Assembly: GCA_046346965.1 (NCBI GenBank)
Contig: JAXMHB010000016.1
Location: 34,919-98,918 of the forward strand
DNA: 64,000 nt
Direction: 5' to 3'
DNA from: JAXMHB01 sp046346965
GTDB lineage: Bacteria > Pseudomonadota > Gammaproteobacteria > Xanthomonadales > SZUA-5
Shown here: piece after piece, positions 26,445 to 36,067 of the stretch
How positions within the stretch are numbered: position 1 is the stretch's first letter
Layout: each line of letters starts with the position of its first letter
Notes under the pieces: generated by a model
The model's database searches: none
What the model saw: only the letters and a program-made list of their open reading frames with translations
What the model was told of the DNA's origin: nothing
Made by a program: the position numbers and the translations under genes

Positions 26445-29135
26445 GTGTCGGCGGAGATGCAGCCGCCGACGGTGATGCAGCCCGGCGAGCTGCCGGTGCA
26501 GGTGCGCGCGGCCGATCCGGTGGGTCCGAACAGCTGGATCGGGCGGCAGATCGACGACTACCGCATCCTGCGCGTGATCGGCGCCGGCGGCATGGGCGTG
26601 GTGTTCCTGGCGCAGCAGCGCCATCCCAAGCGACTGGTGGCGATCAAAACGCTGCACGCCGGTCTGCATCAGGCCGAGCTGCTGGCGCGCTTCCAGCAGG
26701 AGGCGGAAATCCTGGCGCGGCTCAAACATCCGGGTATCGCGCAGATCTTCGCCAGCGGCCAGACCGATGCCAGTCTGGGCTCGGTGCCCTACATCGTCAT
26801 GGAGTTCGTCGAGGGCGCGCCGCTGCTGGAACACAGCGGCGCGCTGGACACCCGCCAGCGGCTGGAACTGCTGATGCGGGTGTGCGACGCGGTCGAGCAC
26901 GCGCACATCCGCGGCGTGATCCATCGCGATCTCAAGCCCGGCAACATCCTGGTGCAGATCGACGGTCAGCCCAAGGTGCTGGACTTCGGCGTGGCGCGCC
27001 TCACCGGCGAGGACCGCGGTCCCAGCGAGCTGACCAGCGCCGGCATGGTGATCGGCACCATCGCCTACATGAGCCCCGAGCAAGCGGTCGGCGAGCCCGG
27101 CGGCGTCGATATCCGCACCGATGTCTACGCGCTCGGCATGATCGGCTACCGCATGCTGTCCGGCGAGTTGCCCTACGAGGTGACCGGACACAATCTGGCG
27201 CGCGCGCTGCAGCAGATCTGCGATACCCAGCCGACGCCGCTGTCCAGACTGGACCGACGCTACGCCGGCGATCTGGAAGTGATCTTCCAGCGCGCGCTGG
27301 CGAAGGACAAGGAAGCGCGCTACCAGAACGCCGCCGAGCTGGCGGAGGACTTGCGGCGCTTTCTGGCCGACGAACCGATCCTGGCGCAGCGGCCCAGCGT
27401 GATCAGCGAGGTGCGCCGCTTCGCCCGGCGCAACAAGGCGCTGGTCGGCGCCGCGCTGATGGTGCTGGTGGCGCTGGTCGGCGCGGTCGCGGTCAGCACG
27501 CGCTTTGCGCTGCAGGAGCAGGCGCAACGGCGCGAAGCCGATGCCATGGTCGACTACATGCGACGCATGTTCTCGGGCGCCAATCCGGTGTTCGCGCAGG
27601 GCGAGGACGTCAGCGTGCGCACGCTGATCGAGCAAGGCGAGACCCGGCTGCAGCGCGATCTGGCGGACGCGCCGGCGGCACGCGGACGCATCCGCGCGAC
27701 GCTGGCCGAAACCTTCAACGCACTCGGCGACACCAATCGCGCGCTCAGCTACTACGACGCCGCCCAGGCGGACTTCCGCGCCGCCGGCAGTGCCGCGGGC
27801 CTGGACGCCGAACTGGCGGCCGTGGGTGCGGCGCGCGCCTTGATCGACAGCGGTCGCGTGCTGGAGGCGCGGCAGCGTCTGGACGCGCTGCTGGCGACGC
27901 CGGGCGATGCGCACACCCCGGCACGCCTGAGCGCCGAGTTGCATCTGGCCGTGGCGCTGGCGGCGCTGGGCGAGCACGCCGAGGCCGCCGCCGCCTTTCG
28001 CAGCGGACTGGCGGCGCTGGACGCGCATCGGACGCAGCCCTGCGCGCCCTGTCTGCCCAACTGGGCCAGCCGCATCGAGATCTGGGTGCGCTCGCGCGAG
28101 TCGGCCATGCTGATCGACATCGGCGAGCCGCAGCAGGCCTACACCAGCGCCGAGCGTGCACTGCTGCTGGCGCGCCAGGATCTGGGAGAGAACGACCCCG
28201 ACACGCTGATGGCGATGACGCATGTGTCGATGGCACTGCGGGAGAACGCCCGCCATCCGGAGGCGGTCGAGCTGTTGCGCACCGCGCTGGCGGAGCGCCA
28301 GAAGGTGCTCAAGGACGCGCACTGGCAGACCATCGCCACCGCCAACAATCTGGCGCTGACGCTGGTCGCCGGCGGCGACTCGGCCGGCGCCGAGCAGCTC
28401 TATCGTCATTGGCTGCAGATCGCCGAGCGCGCGCTCGGCCCGCAGCGTCAGGAAGTGGCGACGCTGAAGGCCAATCTCGGCTCGCTGCTCTACGACCAGG
28501 GCCAGATCGACGAGGCCGTCGCGCTGCTCGCCGCGGCCTACGAGGTGCGGCTGACGCGCCTCGGTCCCACGCATCCGTCGACGCTGACCACGGCGAGCAA
28601 TCTGGCGGTGATGTATGCGGTCCAGGGCAAGCGCGATCCGGCGCGTTTCGACGACGCCGAGCGCCTGCTGCGCACCGCCTTGGACGGCACGCTGGCGCGC
28701 TTCGGCCCGGAGCACCGGCAGACCATCGGCATCCGTTCCGAATACGCCACCGTGCTGCGCGATCGCGGGCGCTATGTGGAGGCCGACCGCGAGTTCGAGC
28801 AAGCGTGGTCGCTGGCGCGCGCGCAGCTGCCGGCGGGCCATCCGGACCGGCTGCGCGTGCTGTTCCAGTATTCGGGCTCACTGCAGCGGCAGAATCGCTA
28901 CGCCCAGGCGCGCGAGCTCAGCGCGCAGCTGATGGCCGAGGTGGAACAAGCCGCCGATCCCAAGGCCGGTCACGCGCGCATGGCGCCGCTGCGGCATGCG
29001 CGCTCGCTGATCGGCGTCGGCGAGTACGAGGAGGCCCGACGGCTGCTGCAGAGCGCGCTCGCCGCCGACGCCGATCCCGCCGTGCACACGCAGGCGCAAG
29101 CGATGCTGGACGAGCTGGCGCCCGCCGCCCATTGA
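26445..29135 (+). CDS. Membrane Ser/Thr protein kinase with TPR domain
   Basis: An 896-residue Hanks-type kinase. The glycine loop is IGAGGMGVVF (about 46-55) and the ATP lysine is in VAIKTLH. Catalytic HRDLKPGN lies near 163, DFGVARL near 182 and activation-segment APE-equivalent MSPEQA near 210, so all active residues are present. A single transmembrane segment (about 332-352, ALVGAALMVLVALVGAVAV) is followed by about 520 residues of TPR repeats of the kinesin-light-chain type, which would be periplasmic. The GTG start 2 bases after the previous stop is used; ATG 26457 is an alternative. The context suggests that it senses or controls the secreted propeller protein, by inference only. Confidence 0.93.
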   Translation: MSAEMQPPTVMQPGELPVQVRAADPVGPNSWIGRQIDDYRILRVIGAGGMGVVFLAQQRHPKRLVAIKTLHAGLHQAELLARFQQEAEILARLKHPGIAQIFASGQTDASLGSVPYIVMEFVEGAPLLEHSGALDTRQRLELLMRVCDAVEHAHIRGVIHRDLKPGNILVQIDGQPKVLDFGVARLTGEDRGPSELTSAGMVIGTIAYMSPEQAVGEPGGVDIRTDVYALGMIGYRMLSGELPYEVTGHNLARALQQICDTQPTPLSRLDRRYAGDLEVIFQRALAKDKEARYQNAAELAEDLRRFLADEPILAQRPSVISEVRRFARRNKALVGAALMVLVALVGAVAVSTRFALQEQAQRREADAMVDYMRRMFSGANPVFAQGEDVSVRTLIEQGETRLQRDLADAPAARGRIRATLAETFNALGDTNRALSYYDAAQADFRAAGSAAGLDAELAAVGAARALIDSGRVLEARQRLDALLATPGDAHTPARLSAELHLAVALAALGEHAEAAAAFRSGLAALDAHRTQPCAPCLPNWASRIEIWVRSRESAMLIDIGEPQQAYTSAERALLLARQDLGENDPDTLMAMTHVSMALRENARHPEAVELLRTALAERQKVLKDAHWQTIATANNLALTLVAGGDSAGAEQLYRHWLQIAERALGPQRQEVATLKANLGSLLYDQGQIDEAVALLAAAYEVRLTRLGPTHPSTLTTASNLAVMYAVQGKRDPARFDDAERLLRTALDGTLARFGPEHRQTIGIRSEYATVLRDRGRYVEADREFEQAWSLARAQLPAGHPDRLRVLFQYSGSLQRQNRYAQARELSAQLMAEVEQAADPKAGHARMAPLRHARSLIGVGEYEEARRLLQSALAADADPAVHTQAQAMLDELAPAAH

Positions 29136-29187
29136 CTCCCCCGGCGGCTTCCCGTCGAATGCGCGGCCGAAGCTGGCGGGAGGCCGC

Positions 29188-30189
29188 ATGCACGCGATAC
29201 GTCACGACTGGAGCCGCGCGGAACTGGCGGCGCTGTTTGAATTGCCCTTCCTGGAGCTGGTCCACCGCGCGGCGCTGGTGCATCGCCAGCATTTCGATCC
29301 GCGCGCCGTGCAGGTGTCGACGCTGCTGTCGATCAAGACCGGCGCCTGCCCGGAGGATTGTGGCTACTGCCCGCAGAGCGCGCATTTCAAGACCGGCCTC
29401 GGCACCGAGCGCCTGCTGCCTTTGCAGCTGGTGCGCGAGAAGGCGGCGCAGGCCAAGGCCGCCGGGGCGACGCGCTTCTGCATGGGCGCGGCCTGGCGCA
29501 GCCCGCGCGACAAGGATCTGGACGCGGTGATCGCGATGATCGACGCGGTGCGCGCCGAGGGCCTGGAGACTTGCGTCACCGCCGGCATGCTGCGGCGCGA
29601 TCAGGCACAGCGACTCAAAGACGCCGGCCTCGATTACTACAACCACAATCTGGACACCAGCCCGGAGCACTACGGCGCGGTGATCAGCACGCGCACCTAT
29701 GAAGATCGCCTGGACACGCTGGATGCCGTGCGCGAGGCCGGCATGAAGGTCTGCTGCGGCGGCATCGTCGGCATGAAGGAGGCGCGCGAGGATCGCGTCG
29801 GCCTGCTGCACGCGCTGGCGACGTTGCCGCGCCATCCGGAGTCGGTGCCGATCAATCTGCTGGTGCGCGTGCCCGGCACGCCGATGGCGGACGCGCCGGC
29901 GCTCGATCCGCTCGAGTTCGTGCGCACCATCGCGGTCGCGCGCATCGCCATGCCGGCCTCCACCGTGCGGCTGTCGGCCGGGCGCGAGGGCATGAGCGAG
30001 GAATTGCAGGCGCTTTGTTTCATGGCGGGCGCCAACTCGATCTTCTACGGCGAGAAGCTGCTGACCACCGGCAATCCGGATGTCGAGGCCGATCGTCAGT
30101 TGTTCGAGCGCCTCGGCCTGGTTGGTTTGAACGCGCAGCCGCCAGTCGCCTGCAGCGCGCCAGCTTGCGAGCAGGTCGAGGCCGGCTGA
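29188..30189 (+). CDS. bioB: Biotin synthase
   Basis: A 333-residue radical-SAM enzyme that inserts sulphur into dethiobiotin, the last step of biotin synthesis. The [4Fe-4S] motif is CPEDCGYC near residue 53. The [2Fe-2S] ligands are in the FCMGAAW, ETCVTAGML and MKVCCGGIVGM segments, with the arginine in STVRLSAGR. YYNHNLDTSPEHY is another family block. Length is typical (about 330-350). GGGAGG lies just before the ATG. bioF follows after 5 bases, so the two form an operon; bioA, bioC, bioD and bioH are not in the window. Confidence 0.98.
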   Translation: MHAIRHDWSRAELAALFELPFLELVHRAALVHRQHFDPRAVQVSTLLSIKTGACPEDCGYCPQSAHFKTGLGTERLLPLQLVREKAAQAKAAGATRFCMGAAWRSPRDKDLDAVIAMIDAVRAEGLETCVTAGMLRRDQAQRLKDAGLDYYNHNLDTSPEHYGAVISTRTYEDRLDTLDAVREAGMKVCCGGIVGMKEAREDRVGLLHALATLPRHPESVPINLLVRVPGTPMADAPALDPLEFVRTIAVARIAMPASTVRLSAGREGMSEELQALCFMAGANSIFYGEKLLTTGNPDVEADRQLFERLGLVGLNAQPPVACSAPACEQVEAG

Positions 30190-30194
30190 GCGCG

Positions 30195-31361
30195 ATGCGC
30201 CCGGACTTTGCCGCGGCGCTCGTCGATCGGCAAAGCCGCCGGCAGCAACAGGCGCTGCAGCGACAGCTGCAGGTCGCCGCCGCCGCGCGGCCTGGGCGCA
30301 TCGTTCTGGACGGCCGTGAGCTGATCGACTTCGGCAGCAATGACTACCTCGGCCTGGCGCGCCATCCGCGCCTGATCGAGGCGCTGCGCAGCGCGGCGGA
30401 GCTGGGCCTGGGCGCACGCGCCTCGCATCTGCTCGGCGGCCACCATTCGGCGCACGCGGCGCTGGAGGCCGAGATCGCCGCCTGGATCGGCTATCCGCGC
30501 GTGCTGCTGTTCGGCAGCGGCTATGCGGCGGCGCTCGGCACGCTGACGGCGCTGCTGGGCCGCCACGATCTGTGCGTGCAGGATCGCCTCAACCACGCTT
30601 GTCTGCTCGACGGCGCCCGCCTCGCCGGCGCCGAACTGCGCCGATACGCGCATGCCGACGCCGCCGCGGCTGCCGCGGTGCTCGCCGCCGCGCCCGAGCG
30701 GCGCGCGCTGCTGGTCAGCGACAGCGTGTTCAGCATGGATGGCGATGTCGCACCGCTGGCCGAGCTGGCCGCACTGGCGAACCGCGAGCGCGCCTGGCTG
30801 ATGGTCGACGAGGCCCACGGCTGGGGCGTGGTCGGCCCGCACGGGCGCGGCGCCTGCGCCGCCGCCGGGCTGGGTGTCGCTCAGGTGCCGGTGTGGATGG
30901 GCACGCTCGGCAAGGCCCTCGGAGGCTACGGCGCGGTGATCGCCGGCAGCGAGTTGCTGATCGACACGCTGATCAACAGTGCCCGCAGCTATATCTACAC
31001 CACGGCACTGCCGCCGGCGCTGGCGCAAGCCATGCGCGTCGCCGTGCAGCTGGCACGCGAGGCCGAGGCCGAACGCGCCGTCCTGGCCCAGCGCATCGCC
31101 GAATTGCGCGCTGCGCTGGCCGCTGGCGGCTGGCATCTCGCCCCGTCAGACACGCCGATCCAGCCGCTGCTGGTCGGCGACAGCGCCGCGGCACTGGCAC
31201 TCGCCGCCGCCTTGCGCGCCCACGGCTGCTACTGCCCCGCCGTGCGCCCGCCTACGGTGCCGCCGGGCCAGGCACGGCTGCGCATCAGCCTGTCGGCCGC
31301 GCACAGCGCCGACGATGTGGCACGGCTGGTCGCCGCGCTGCGCGGCCTGCAGAACGGCTGA
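30195..31361 (+). CDS. bioF: 8-amino-7-oxononanoate synthase
   Basis: A 388-residue PLP enzyme that condenses pimeloyl-ACP (or -CoA) with alanine in biotin synthesis. Family marks are FGSNDYLGLARHP, GARASHLLGGHH, the PLP-binding segment VDEAHGWGVVGPHGRG and the Schiff-base lysine in MGTLGKALGGYGA. The start ATG 30195 lies 5 bases after bioB; an upstream frame is open because it overlaps bioB out of frame. The end is followed by a short C/T-rich gap before terC. Confidence 0.97.
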   Translation: MRPDFAAALVDRQSRRQQQALQRQLQVAAAARPGRIVLDGRELIDFGSNDYLGLARHPRLIEALRSAAELGLGARASHLLGGHHSAHAALEAEIAAWIGYPRVLLFGSGYAAALGTLTALLGRHDLCVQDRLNHACLLDGARLAGAELRRYAHADAAAAAAVLAAAPERRALLVSDSVFSMDGDVAPLAELAALANRERAWLMVDEAHGWGVVGPHGRGACAAAGLGVAQVPVWMGTLGKALGGYGAVIAGSELLIDTLINSARSYIYTTALPPALAQAMRVAVQLAREAEAERAVLAQRIAELRAALAAGGWHLAPSDTPIQPLLVGDSAAALALAAALRAHGCYCPAVRPPTVPPGQARLRISLSAAHSADDVARLVAALRGLQNG

Positions 31362-31464
31362 CCCCCTTTTCCCATTTTCCCTTTCCCCCATTCACGAACT
31401 TGACGTCGCCTTTTCACCCCCCTCATCTAGTCTCGACGTCAGCAACGAACCCGAGGGGACGACG

Positions 31465-32214
31465 ATGGAATGGCTGGCTTCACCAGAAGCGTGGATTGCG
31501 CTGGCGACGTTGACGGCGTTGGAGTTGGTGCTGGGCGTCGACAACATCATTTTTATCTCGATCCTGGCCGGCAAGTTGCCGCCAGAGCAGCAGGACAAGG
31601 CGCGCCGGCTCGGGTTGATCGCGGCGGCGGTCAGTCGTCTGGTGCTGCTGTTCTCGATCGCCTGGATCATCTCGCTGACCAAGCCCTTGTTTACCGTCTG
31701 GGGCGAGGAGATCTCCTGGCGCGATCTGATCCTGATCGGCGGCGGCCTGTTCCTGATCGCCAAGGCCACCAATGAGTTGCACAACAAGCTGGAGGGCCCG
31801 AGCAACGCCAAAGGCGCGGCGGCCAGCGCCACGCTGGGCGCGGTGCTGCTGCAGATCCTGATCCTGGACATGGTGTTTGCGCTGGATTCGATCATCACCG
31901 CGGTCGGCATGGTCAGCGACATCAGCATCATGGTGGTGGCGATCGTGATTTCGGTGGCGCTGATGCTGGTGTTCGCCGGCGCGCTGCACCGTTTCGTGAT
32001 GCGTCACCCGACGGTCAAGGTGCTGGCGCTGTCCTTCCTGCTGCTGATCGGCATGGTGCTGATCGCCGATGGTCTGGGACAAAAGGTGCCGAAGGGCTAC
32101 ATCTACTTCGCGATGGGCTTTGCGGTGTTCATCGAGCTGATCAACATCCGCGTGCGCCGCGTGCAGGCGCCGCCGGTGAAGTTGCACGAAGCCTACGAGG
32201 AGCAGCAGCGCTAG
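31465..32214 (+). CDS. TerC-family integral membrane protein
   Basis: A 249-residue membrane protein with about seven hydrophobic segments. Family marks are LELVLGVDNIIFISIL near residue 20, with the conserved acidic residues in the membrane, and the repeated LDMVFALDSIITAVGM near 135. GGGLFLIAKATNE lies between. TerC/Alx/YkoY-type proteins export Mn2+ or metallate exoenzymes; tellurite resistance is only a historic name. ATG 31465 has GAGGGGA upstream. No yybP-ykoY manganese riboswitch was recognised in the 103-bp gap before it. It is followed by the 63-bp repeat array. Confidence 0.94.
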   Translation: MEWLASPEAWIALATLTALELVLGVDNIIFISILAGKLPPEQQDKARRLGLIAAAVSRLVLLFSIAWIISLTKPLFTVWGEEISWRDLILIGGGLFLIAKATNELHNKLEGPSNAKGAAASATLGAVLLQILILDMVFALDSIITAVGMVSDISIMVVAIVISVALMLVFAGALHRFVMRHPTVKVLALSFLLLIGMVLIADGLGQKVPKGYIYFAMGFAVFIELINIRVRRVQAPPVKLHEAYEEQQR

Positions 32215-32260
32215 CGGTGCGGGGGTCTGTCGTGCGGCAGACCCACGTCACCTCCCACAC

Positions 32261-32537
32261 GTCGAGCTTTTTCATCGCCGCGACATGGTTGAAGCTGAAC
32301 GAGCCGAGCTTTTTTGCTCGCGCGTCGAGCTTTTTCACTGCCGCGGCATGGTTGAAGCTGAACAAGCCGAGCTTTTTTGCTCGCGCGTCGAGCTTTTTCA
32401 TTGCCGCGGCATGGTTGAAGCTGAACGAGCCGAGCTTTTTTGCTCGCGCGTCGAGCTTTTTCATTGCCGCGGCATGGTTGAAGCTGAACAAGCCGAGCTT
32501 TTTTGCTCACGCGTCGAGCTTTTTCGTTGCCGCGGCG
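32261..32537. repeat. 63-bp tandem repeat array after terC
   Basis: GTCGAGCTTTTTC anchors occur at 32261, 32324, 32387, 32450 and 32513, an exact 63-base period: four full units and part of a fifth. Units differ at a few positions (for example GAACGAG alternates with GAACAAG). Each carries a small hairpin CGAGC-TTTTTT-GCTCG. Because 63 is divisible by three and the unit lacks stops, several frames stay open. The minus-strand reading FNHAAAMKKLDARAKKLG repeats every 21 residues, but there is no independent evidence of translation. Confidence 0.95.
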
Positions 32538-32819
32538 AGTGTGTCCATGGCCGCGACGGTCCCCGGCTTCGACGTGGGGACCCTCGGCGCGTCTCCGCGC
32601 GCTGCGGGTGATGGCCGCCTGGCGAGAACCGACGGACGCGAAGGACTTCGGCTTGGACCCACGCACGCCGGTCCTTCGCGCCCGGCTGTGGGTCGCCACC
32701 CCGACCTGCAGGAAGCCAAAGCCACACCTGGATTGCCACAGCCCTCGTTCGCGCCGCGGACGAGGACTTCGCAATGACGCCGTATTGACCGGGCGGGAGC
32801 AGGGAATCGAGAAAGGAAG

Positions 32820-33240
32820 AGCAGGGCCGTAGCGCGGCTCCGTGCGCGCTGCGGGCGATGGCCGGGCGACCGGCCAGATCGCGCCGGCGGCCGCGGCTTT
32901 GCCGCCCTTCCCTTTCCCTTTTCCCCTTTCCCTTTTTCCTCGGGACAAAGCGCCGGGCGCCTCGCGTGTCCGGCTGATCGCCCAGCCAGGCCCGGCGGAC
33001 GCGAAGGACCCGGCCTACGACTTAGGCGCAAGCCAGAGCACCGGGTCCGCCCTTCCCTTTCCCTTTTCCCCTTTCCATTTTTCCTCGGGACAAAGCGCCG
33101 GGCGCCTCGCGTGTCCGGCTGATCGCCCAGCCAAGCCCGGCGGACGCGAAGGACCCGGCCGACGACCTGGGCTCAAATCAGAGCACCACGCCCGCCCTTC
33201 CCTTTCCCTTTTTCCCTTTTCCCCTTTCCCTTTTTCCCCT
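32820..33240. repeat. Repeat B copies separated by polypyrimidine tracts
   Basis: Two near-identical segments (about 32908-33030 and 33049-33175) share GGGACAAAGCGCCGGGCGCC, then GCGTGTCCGGCTGATCGCCC and GCGGACGCGAAGGACCCGGC. A degenerate upstream part is at 32630-32690. These are inverse relatives of the 173-bp tandem units near 50.5-50.9 kb. C/T-only runs of 30-45 bases, made of CCCTTT and CCCTTTT units, lie at about 32907, 33048 and 33195. The whole 1,032-bp gap 32215-33246 shows no convincing gene. Confidence 0.85.
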
Positions 33241-33246
33241 GTCATG

Positions 33247-35991
33247 TCATCCGCCGCGTCGCGCCAGCCAGGCCTGGAGCTGGCGCAGCGCCTCGCGTTC
33301 GGGCGGGTTCAGGCGTGCCGGGTCGGATTTGAGCAGGCCGTCCATTTCCTGGTCGATCAGCGGCTGCGCATCTTGCGGGCGGCCGGCGCGTTGCAGGGCC
33401 TGCGCCAGATACCAGGCGCGCATGCTGCGGTGGCGATCACTGTAGTCCTCCGGGCTGGCCTGCACCTCGGTCCACTGCTGCTGCATCGCTGCAAGGGCCT
33501 CTTCCGGCGGGCCGGCGAGCACCAGTGCGCGCGCCACCACCGATTGCGCCAGCGCCACCGCGGGCGCGTCGGCGCCGTACAGTCGGATGCGCTGATCGCG
33601 TGCCTCAGTGGCCAGCCGCAGGCCCTCGCGCGGATCGCCGGCGATCAGTTCGAAGTCCGCCAAGTTCAATCCGGCCCCGTAGACGTCGGCATTGTCCGGC
33701 CCCAGCGTGGCGAGGCGGCGCTCGTAGCACTGGCGCGTCAGCGTGCGTGCTCGCGAAACGTCACCGGCCAGCGCGTAGAAGGAGCCCAGATTGAGCAGCG
33801 TCCGCAGCGTCTGCGGGTGATCGGCGCCCAGCGTGCGCTGACGCAGCGCGTAGGCCTCCTCGGCCAGTGCGATCGCCGGCTGCAGCTGCCCGCTGCGCGA
33901 CAGTGCCACGGCGACGCCGTTCATCGCGGTCAGCGTCAGCGGATGTTCGTTGCCGTTCAAACGCCGGCGCAGGCTGAGTACCTGCTGCAGCAGCGGCAGC
34001 GCCGCGGCGGTATCGCCGGACAGGTCCAGATTGGCCGCCAGCATCATTTGCGAGTTGATGGTCTCGGGAAATTCCTCGCCGCGACTCTGCCGCAGCTGCT
34101 CCCAGGCAGCCTGGAACAGCGGCGTGGCGGCGGCGAAGTCACCGCCGCGCTGGGCCAGCACGCCGAGGGTCTGGCGCATGTAGGCGGTCTGCCAGCCGGC
34201 GTCGCCGTAGCGGGCGATGTAACGGTCGAGCAGCGTGCGCGCCTGCTCGCGCGCCTGCGCCAGACCGGCGGATTCCAGGCCACGAATCTCGACCGCGGCA
34301 CGCAGCGCTTCGAGTTCGATGTCCAGTCCGTCCTCGCCTTGCGCCGCCGCCTGATCGGCCAGCTGCATCAGCGCCGGCAGCACGCTGGCCGACTGGCCAC
34401 GCGCCTGCTGCATCTGCAGCGACTGCAGACGCGCGCGCAGGGTCTTGGGATGCTGCGCGCCGAGCACCGCCGCGTAATGCGCCGCCGCGCTGTCGGCCGC
34501 CGCCTGCGCCGGCTCGAAACGGCCGATGCCGCGCCAGGCGCCGGCCAGCGCCAGCTTGAGCTCGGCCGCAACCAACGGCTGATCGTCGAGTTCGCGTTCG
34601 ACCGCCGCCAGCGCACGCTTGAGCAGATCGGCATCCAGCATCTGCCGCGCCGCCTCGGTGGGATTGGCCAGCGCCAGATCGCGATCGAACTGATCGAGGC
34701 GCGCGGCGGCATCGGGCTCGCGCGCCAGCGCCGCCGTCAGCTGGGTGCGCAGGGTCTGCTGCAGCGTCTGGCCCAGCAGCGCCGGGTCTAGGCTCTCCAG
34801 CATCGATTGCTGGAACTCGGTCACCCGCTCCAGCTCGCGCTGACGCGCGGCGGTCTGGTCGCGCTCGGCGCGCACCTCGGACAGGCTCCACAGCGAAGCC
34901 AGCAGCGCGATCAGCAGCGACAGCCCGAGGGCGCCACCCAGCACCAGCGCGCGCCGGTTGCGGCGCCAGTAGAGCTGCAGGCGATGCACGCGGCTGGCCG
35001 GGCGCGCGCGCACCTCGCGAGGCTCCAGCACCCGGCGCAGCTCGTCGATCAGCTCGGCCACCGACTCGTAGCGCTGCGTGCGCGCCCGCTGCATGGCTTT
35101 GGCGACCACTGCGTCCAGATCGCCCGCCACCAGCCGCGCGCGTGCGTGCTGGCCCTGGGCGCGCAGGCGCTCGGACGGCGGCAGCGGCGCGAAATTGGCG
35201 AAGTCGCGGCGCAGATCCTCGGTGCTGACGCTGCTGAACTGACCCGGCGCAAACGGCGAAGCGTCGGCCACCAGCTGGTACAGCACCACGCCGAGCGCGT
35301 AGACATCGCTGCGCGCGTCGACCTCGGCGGGATCGTCATCGAGCGCGAAGCCGGCCTGTTCCGGACTCATGTAGCCAGGCGTGCCGGCCAGCGCCACGCC
35401 GCTGCGCTGGCCGGGAATGCCGACCGAGGAAGCCGCCAGCCCGAAGTCGATGATCTTCGGCTGCGGCTGCCCGTCCACCTCGGTCACCAGCACATTGGCC
35501 GGCTTCAGATCGAGATGCACGATGTGCTTCTGGTGCGCGTGCTGCACGCCGAGCGCCACGCGGATGTAGAGCTCGATGCGCGCCTGCAGCGGCAACTGGC
35601 GGCGCTTGCAGTAGTCGTCGATCGGCTCGCCCGGCACGTATTCCATTGCCAGGTAGGGATAGCCATCGGCGGTGGTGCCGGCCTCGAACACCTGGGCGAT
35701 GGCCGGATGGCTCATGCGCGCCAGCGCCTGCCGCTCGATCTCGAAACGCGCCGCCGCCACCCCGCTCATCAGCCGGTGGTGCATGAACTTGAGCGCCACC
35801 GGCCGCTGCACCGGTTCCAGCTGATCGGCCAAAAACACCTGGCCCATGCCGCCGCTGCCGAGCAACTCGCGCAGCTCGAAGGGCCCCAGCCGCTGGCCGG
35901 CGTGCAGCGTCAGCGCATCGCCGCCAGCGCTCGCCAGCGGCACCCGCTCCAGCGGCGTCGGTGACGGTCGCGTGTCGCCCGCCTGCGTCAT
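33247..35991 (-). CDS. Membrane Ser/Thr kinase with TPR domain, HLD variant
   Basis: A 914-residue Hanks-type kinase. Visible are the glycine loop GSGGMGQVF, lysine in VALKFMHH, catalytic loop HLDLKPANV (the usual HRD arginine is Leu), DFGLAAS and SPEQAGF. Catalytic Asp, Lys and Asn are kept, so it may be active but would not need activation-loop phosphorylation (a non-RD kinase). A membrane segment (about 364-386, LVLGGALGLSLLIALLASLW) is followed by TPR repeats to the end. The start at 35991 has GGAGGGCGAGG upstream; an ATG 33 bases earlier lacks this. It stands alone, with repeats after its stop. Confidence 0.92.
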   Translation of the reverse strand: MTQAGDTRPSPTPLERVPLASAGGDALTLHAGQRLGPFELRELLGSGGMGQVFLADQLEPVQRPVALKFMHHRLMSGVAAARFEIERQALARMSHPAIAQVFEAGTTADGYPYLAMEYVPGEPIDDYCKRRQLPLQARIELYIRVALGVQHAHQKHIVHLDLKPANVLVTEVDGQPQPKIIDFGLAASSVGIPGQRSGVALAGTPGYMSPEQAGFALDDDPAEVDARSDVYALGVVLYQLVADASPFAPGQFSSVSTEDLRRDFANFAPLPPSERLRAQGQHARARLVAGDLDAVVAKAMQRARTQRYESVAELIDELRRVLEPREVRARPASRVHRLQLYWRRNRRALVLGGALGLSLLIALLASLWSLSEVRAERDQTAARQRELERVTEFQQSMLESLDPALLGQTLQQTLRTQLTAALAREPDAAARLDQFDRDLALANPTEAARQMLDADLLKRALAAVERELDDQPLVAAELKLALAGAWRGIGRFEPAQAAADSAAAHYAAVLGAQHPKTLRARLQSLQMQQARGQSASVLPALMQLADQAAAQGEDGLDIELEALRAAVEIRGLESAGLAQAREQARTLLDRYIARYGDAGWQTAYMRQTLGVLAQRGGDFAAATPLFQAAWEQLRQSRGEEFPETINSQMMLAANLDLSGDTAAALPLLQQVLSLRRRLNGNEHPLTLTAMNGVAVALSRSGQLQPAIALAEEAYALRQRTLGADHPQTLRTLLNLGSFYALAGDVSRARTLTRQCYERRLATLGPDNADVYGAGLNLADFELIAGDPREGLRLATEARDQRIRLYGADAPAVALAQSVVARALVLAGPPEEALAAMQQQWTEVQASPEDYSDRHRSMRAWYLAQALQRAGRPQDAQPLIDQEMDGLLKSDPARLNPPEREALRQLQAWLARRGG

Positions 35992-36067
35992 CGTCCTCGC
36001 CCTCCGCAACACCCTGGCGAGCACTTTCCATCAAGGCGCGGGTGCCGGCAAGAGGCACCCGGCCGCG

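Noticed and set aside
31362..31464. Possible yybP-ykoY manganese riboswitch upstream of terC
   Set aside because: The gap is C/T-rich and lacks the conserved loops of that riboswitch.
32261..32537. Regular repeats that might be a CRISPR array
   Set aside because: The 63-base units are contiguous with no unique spacers and there are no cas genes; it is a tandem repeat.
32211..32948. Long minus-strand open frame through the 63-bp array
   Set aside because: Its openness follows from a stop-free unit whose length is divisible by three; composition changes abruptly outside the repeats and no ribosome site is seen.
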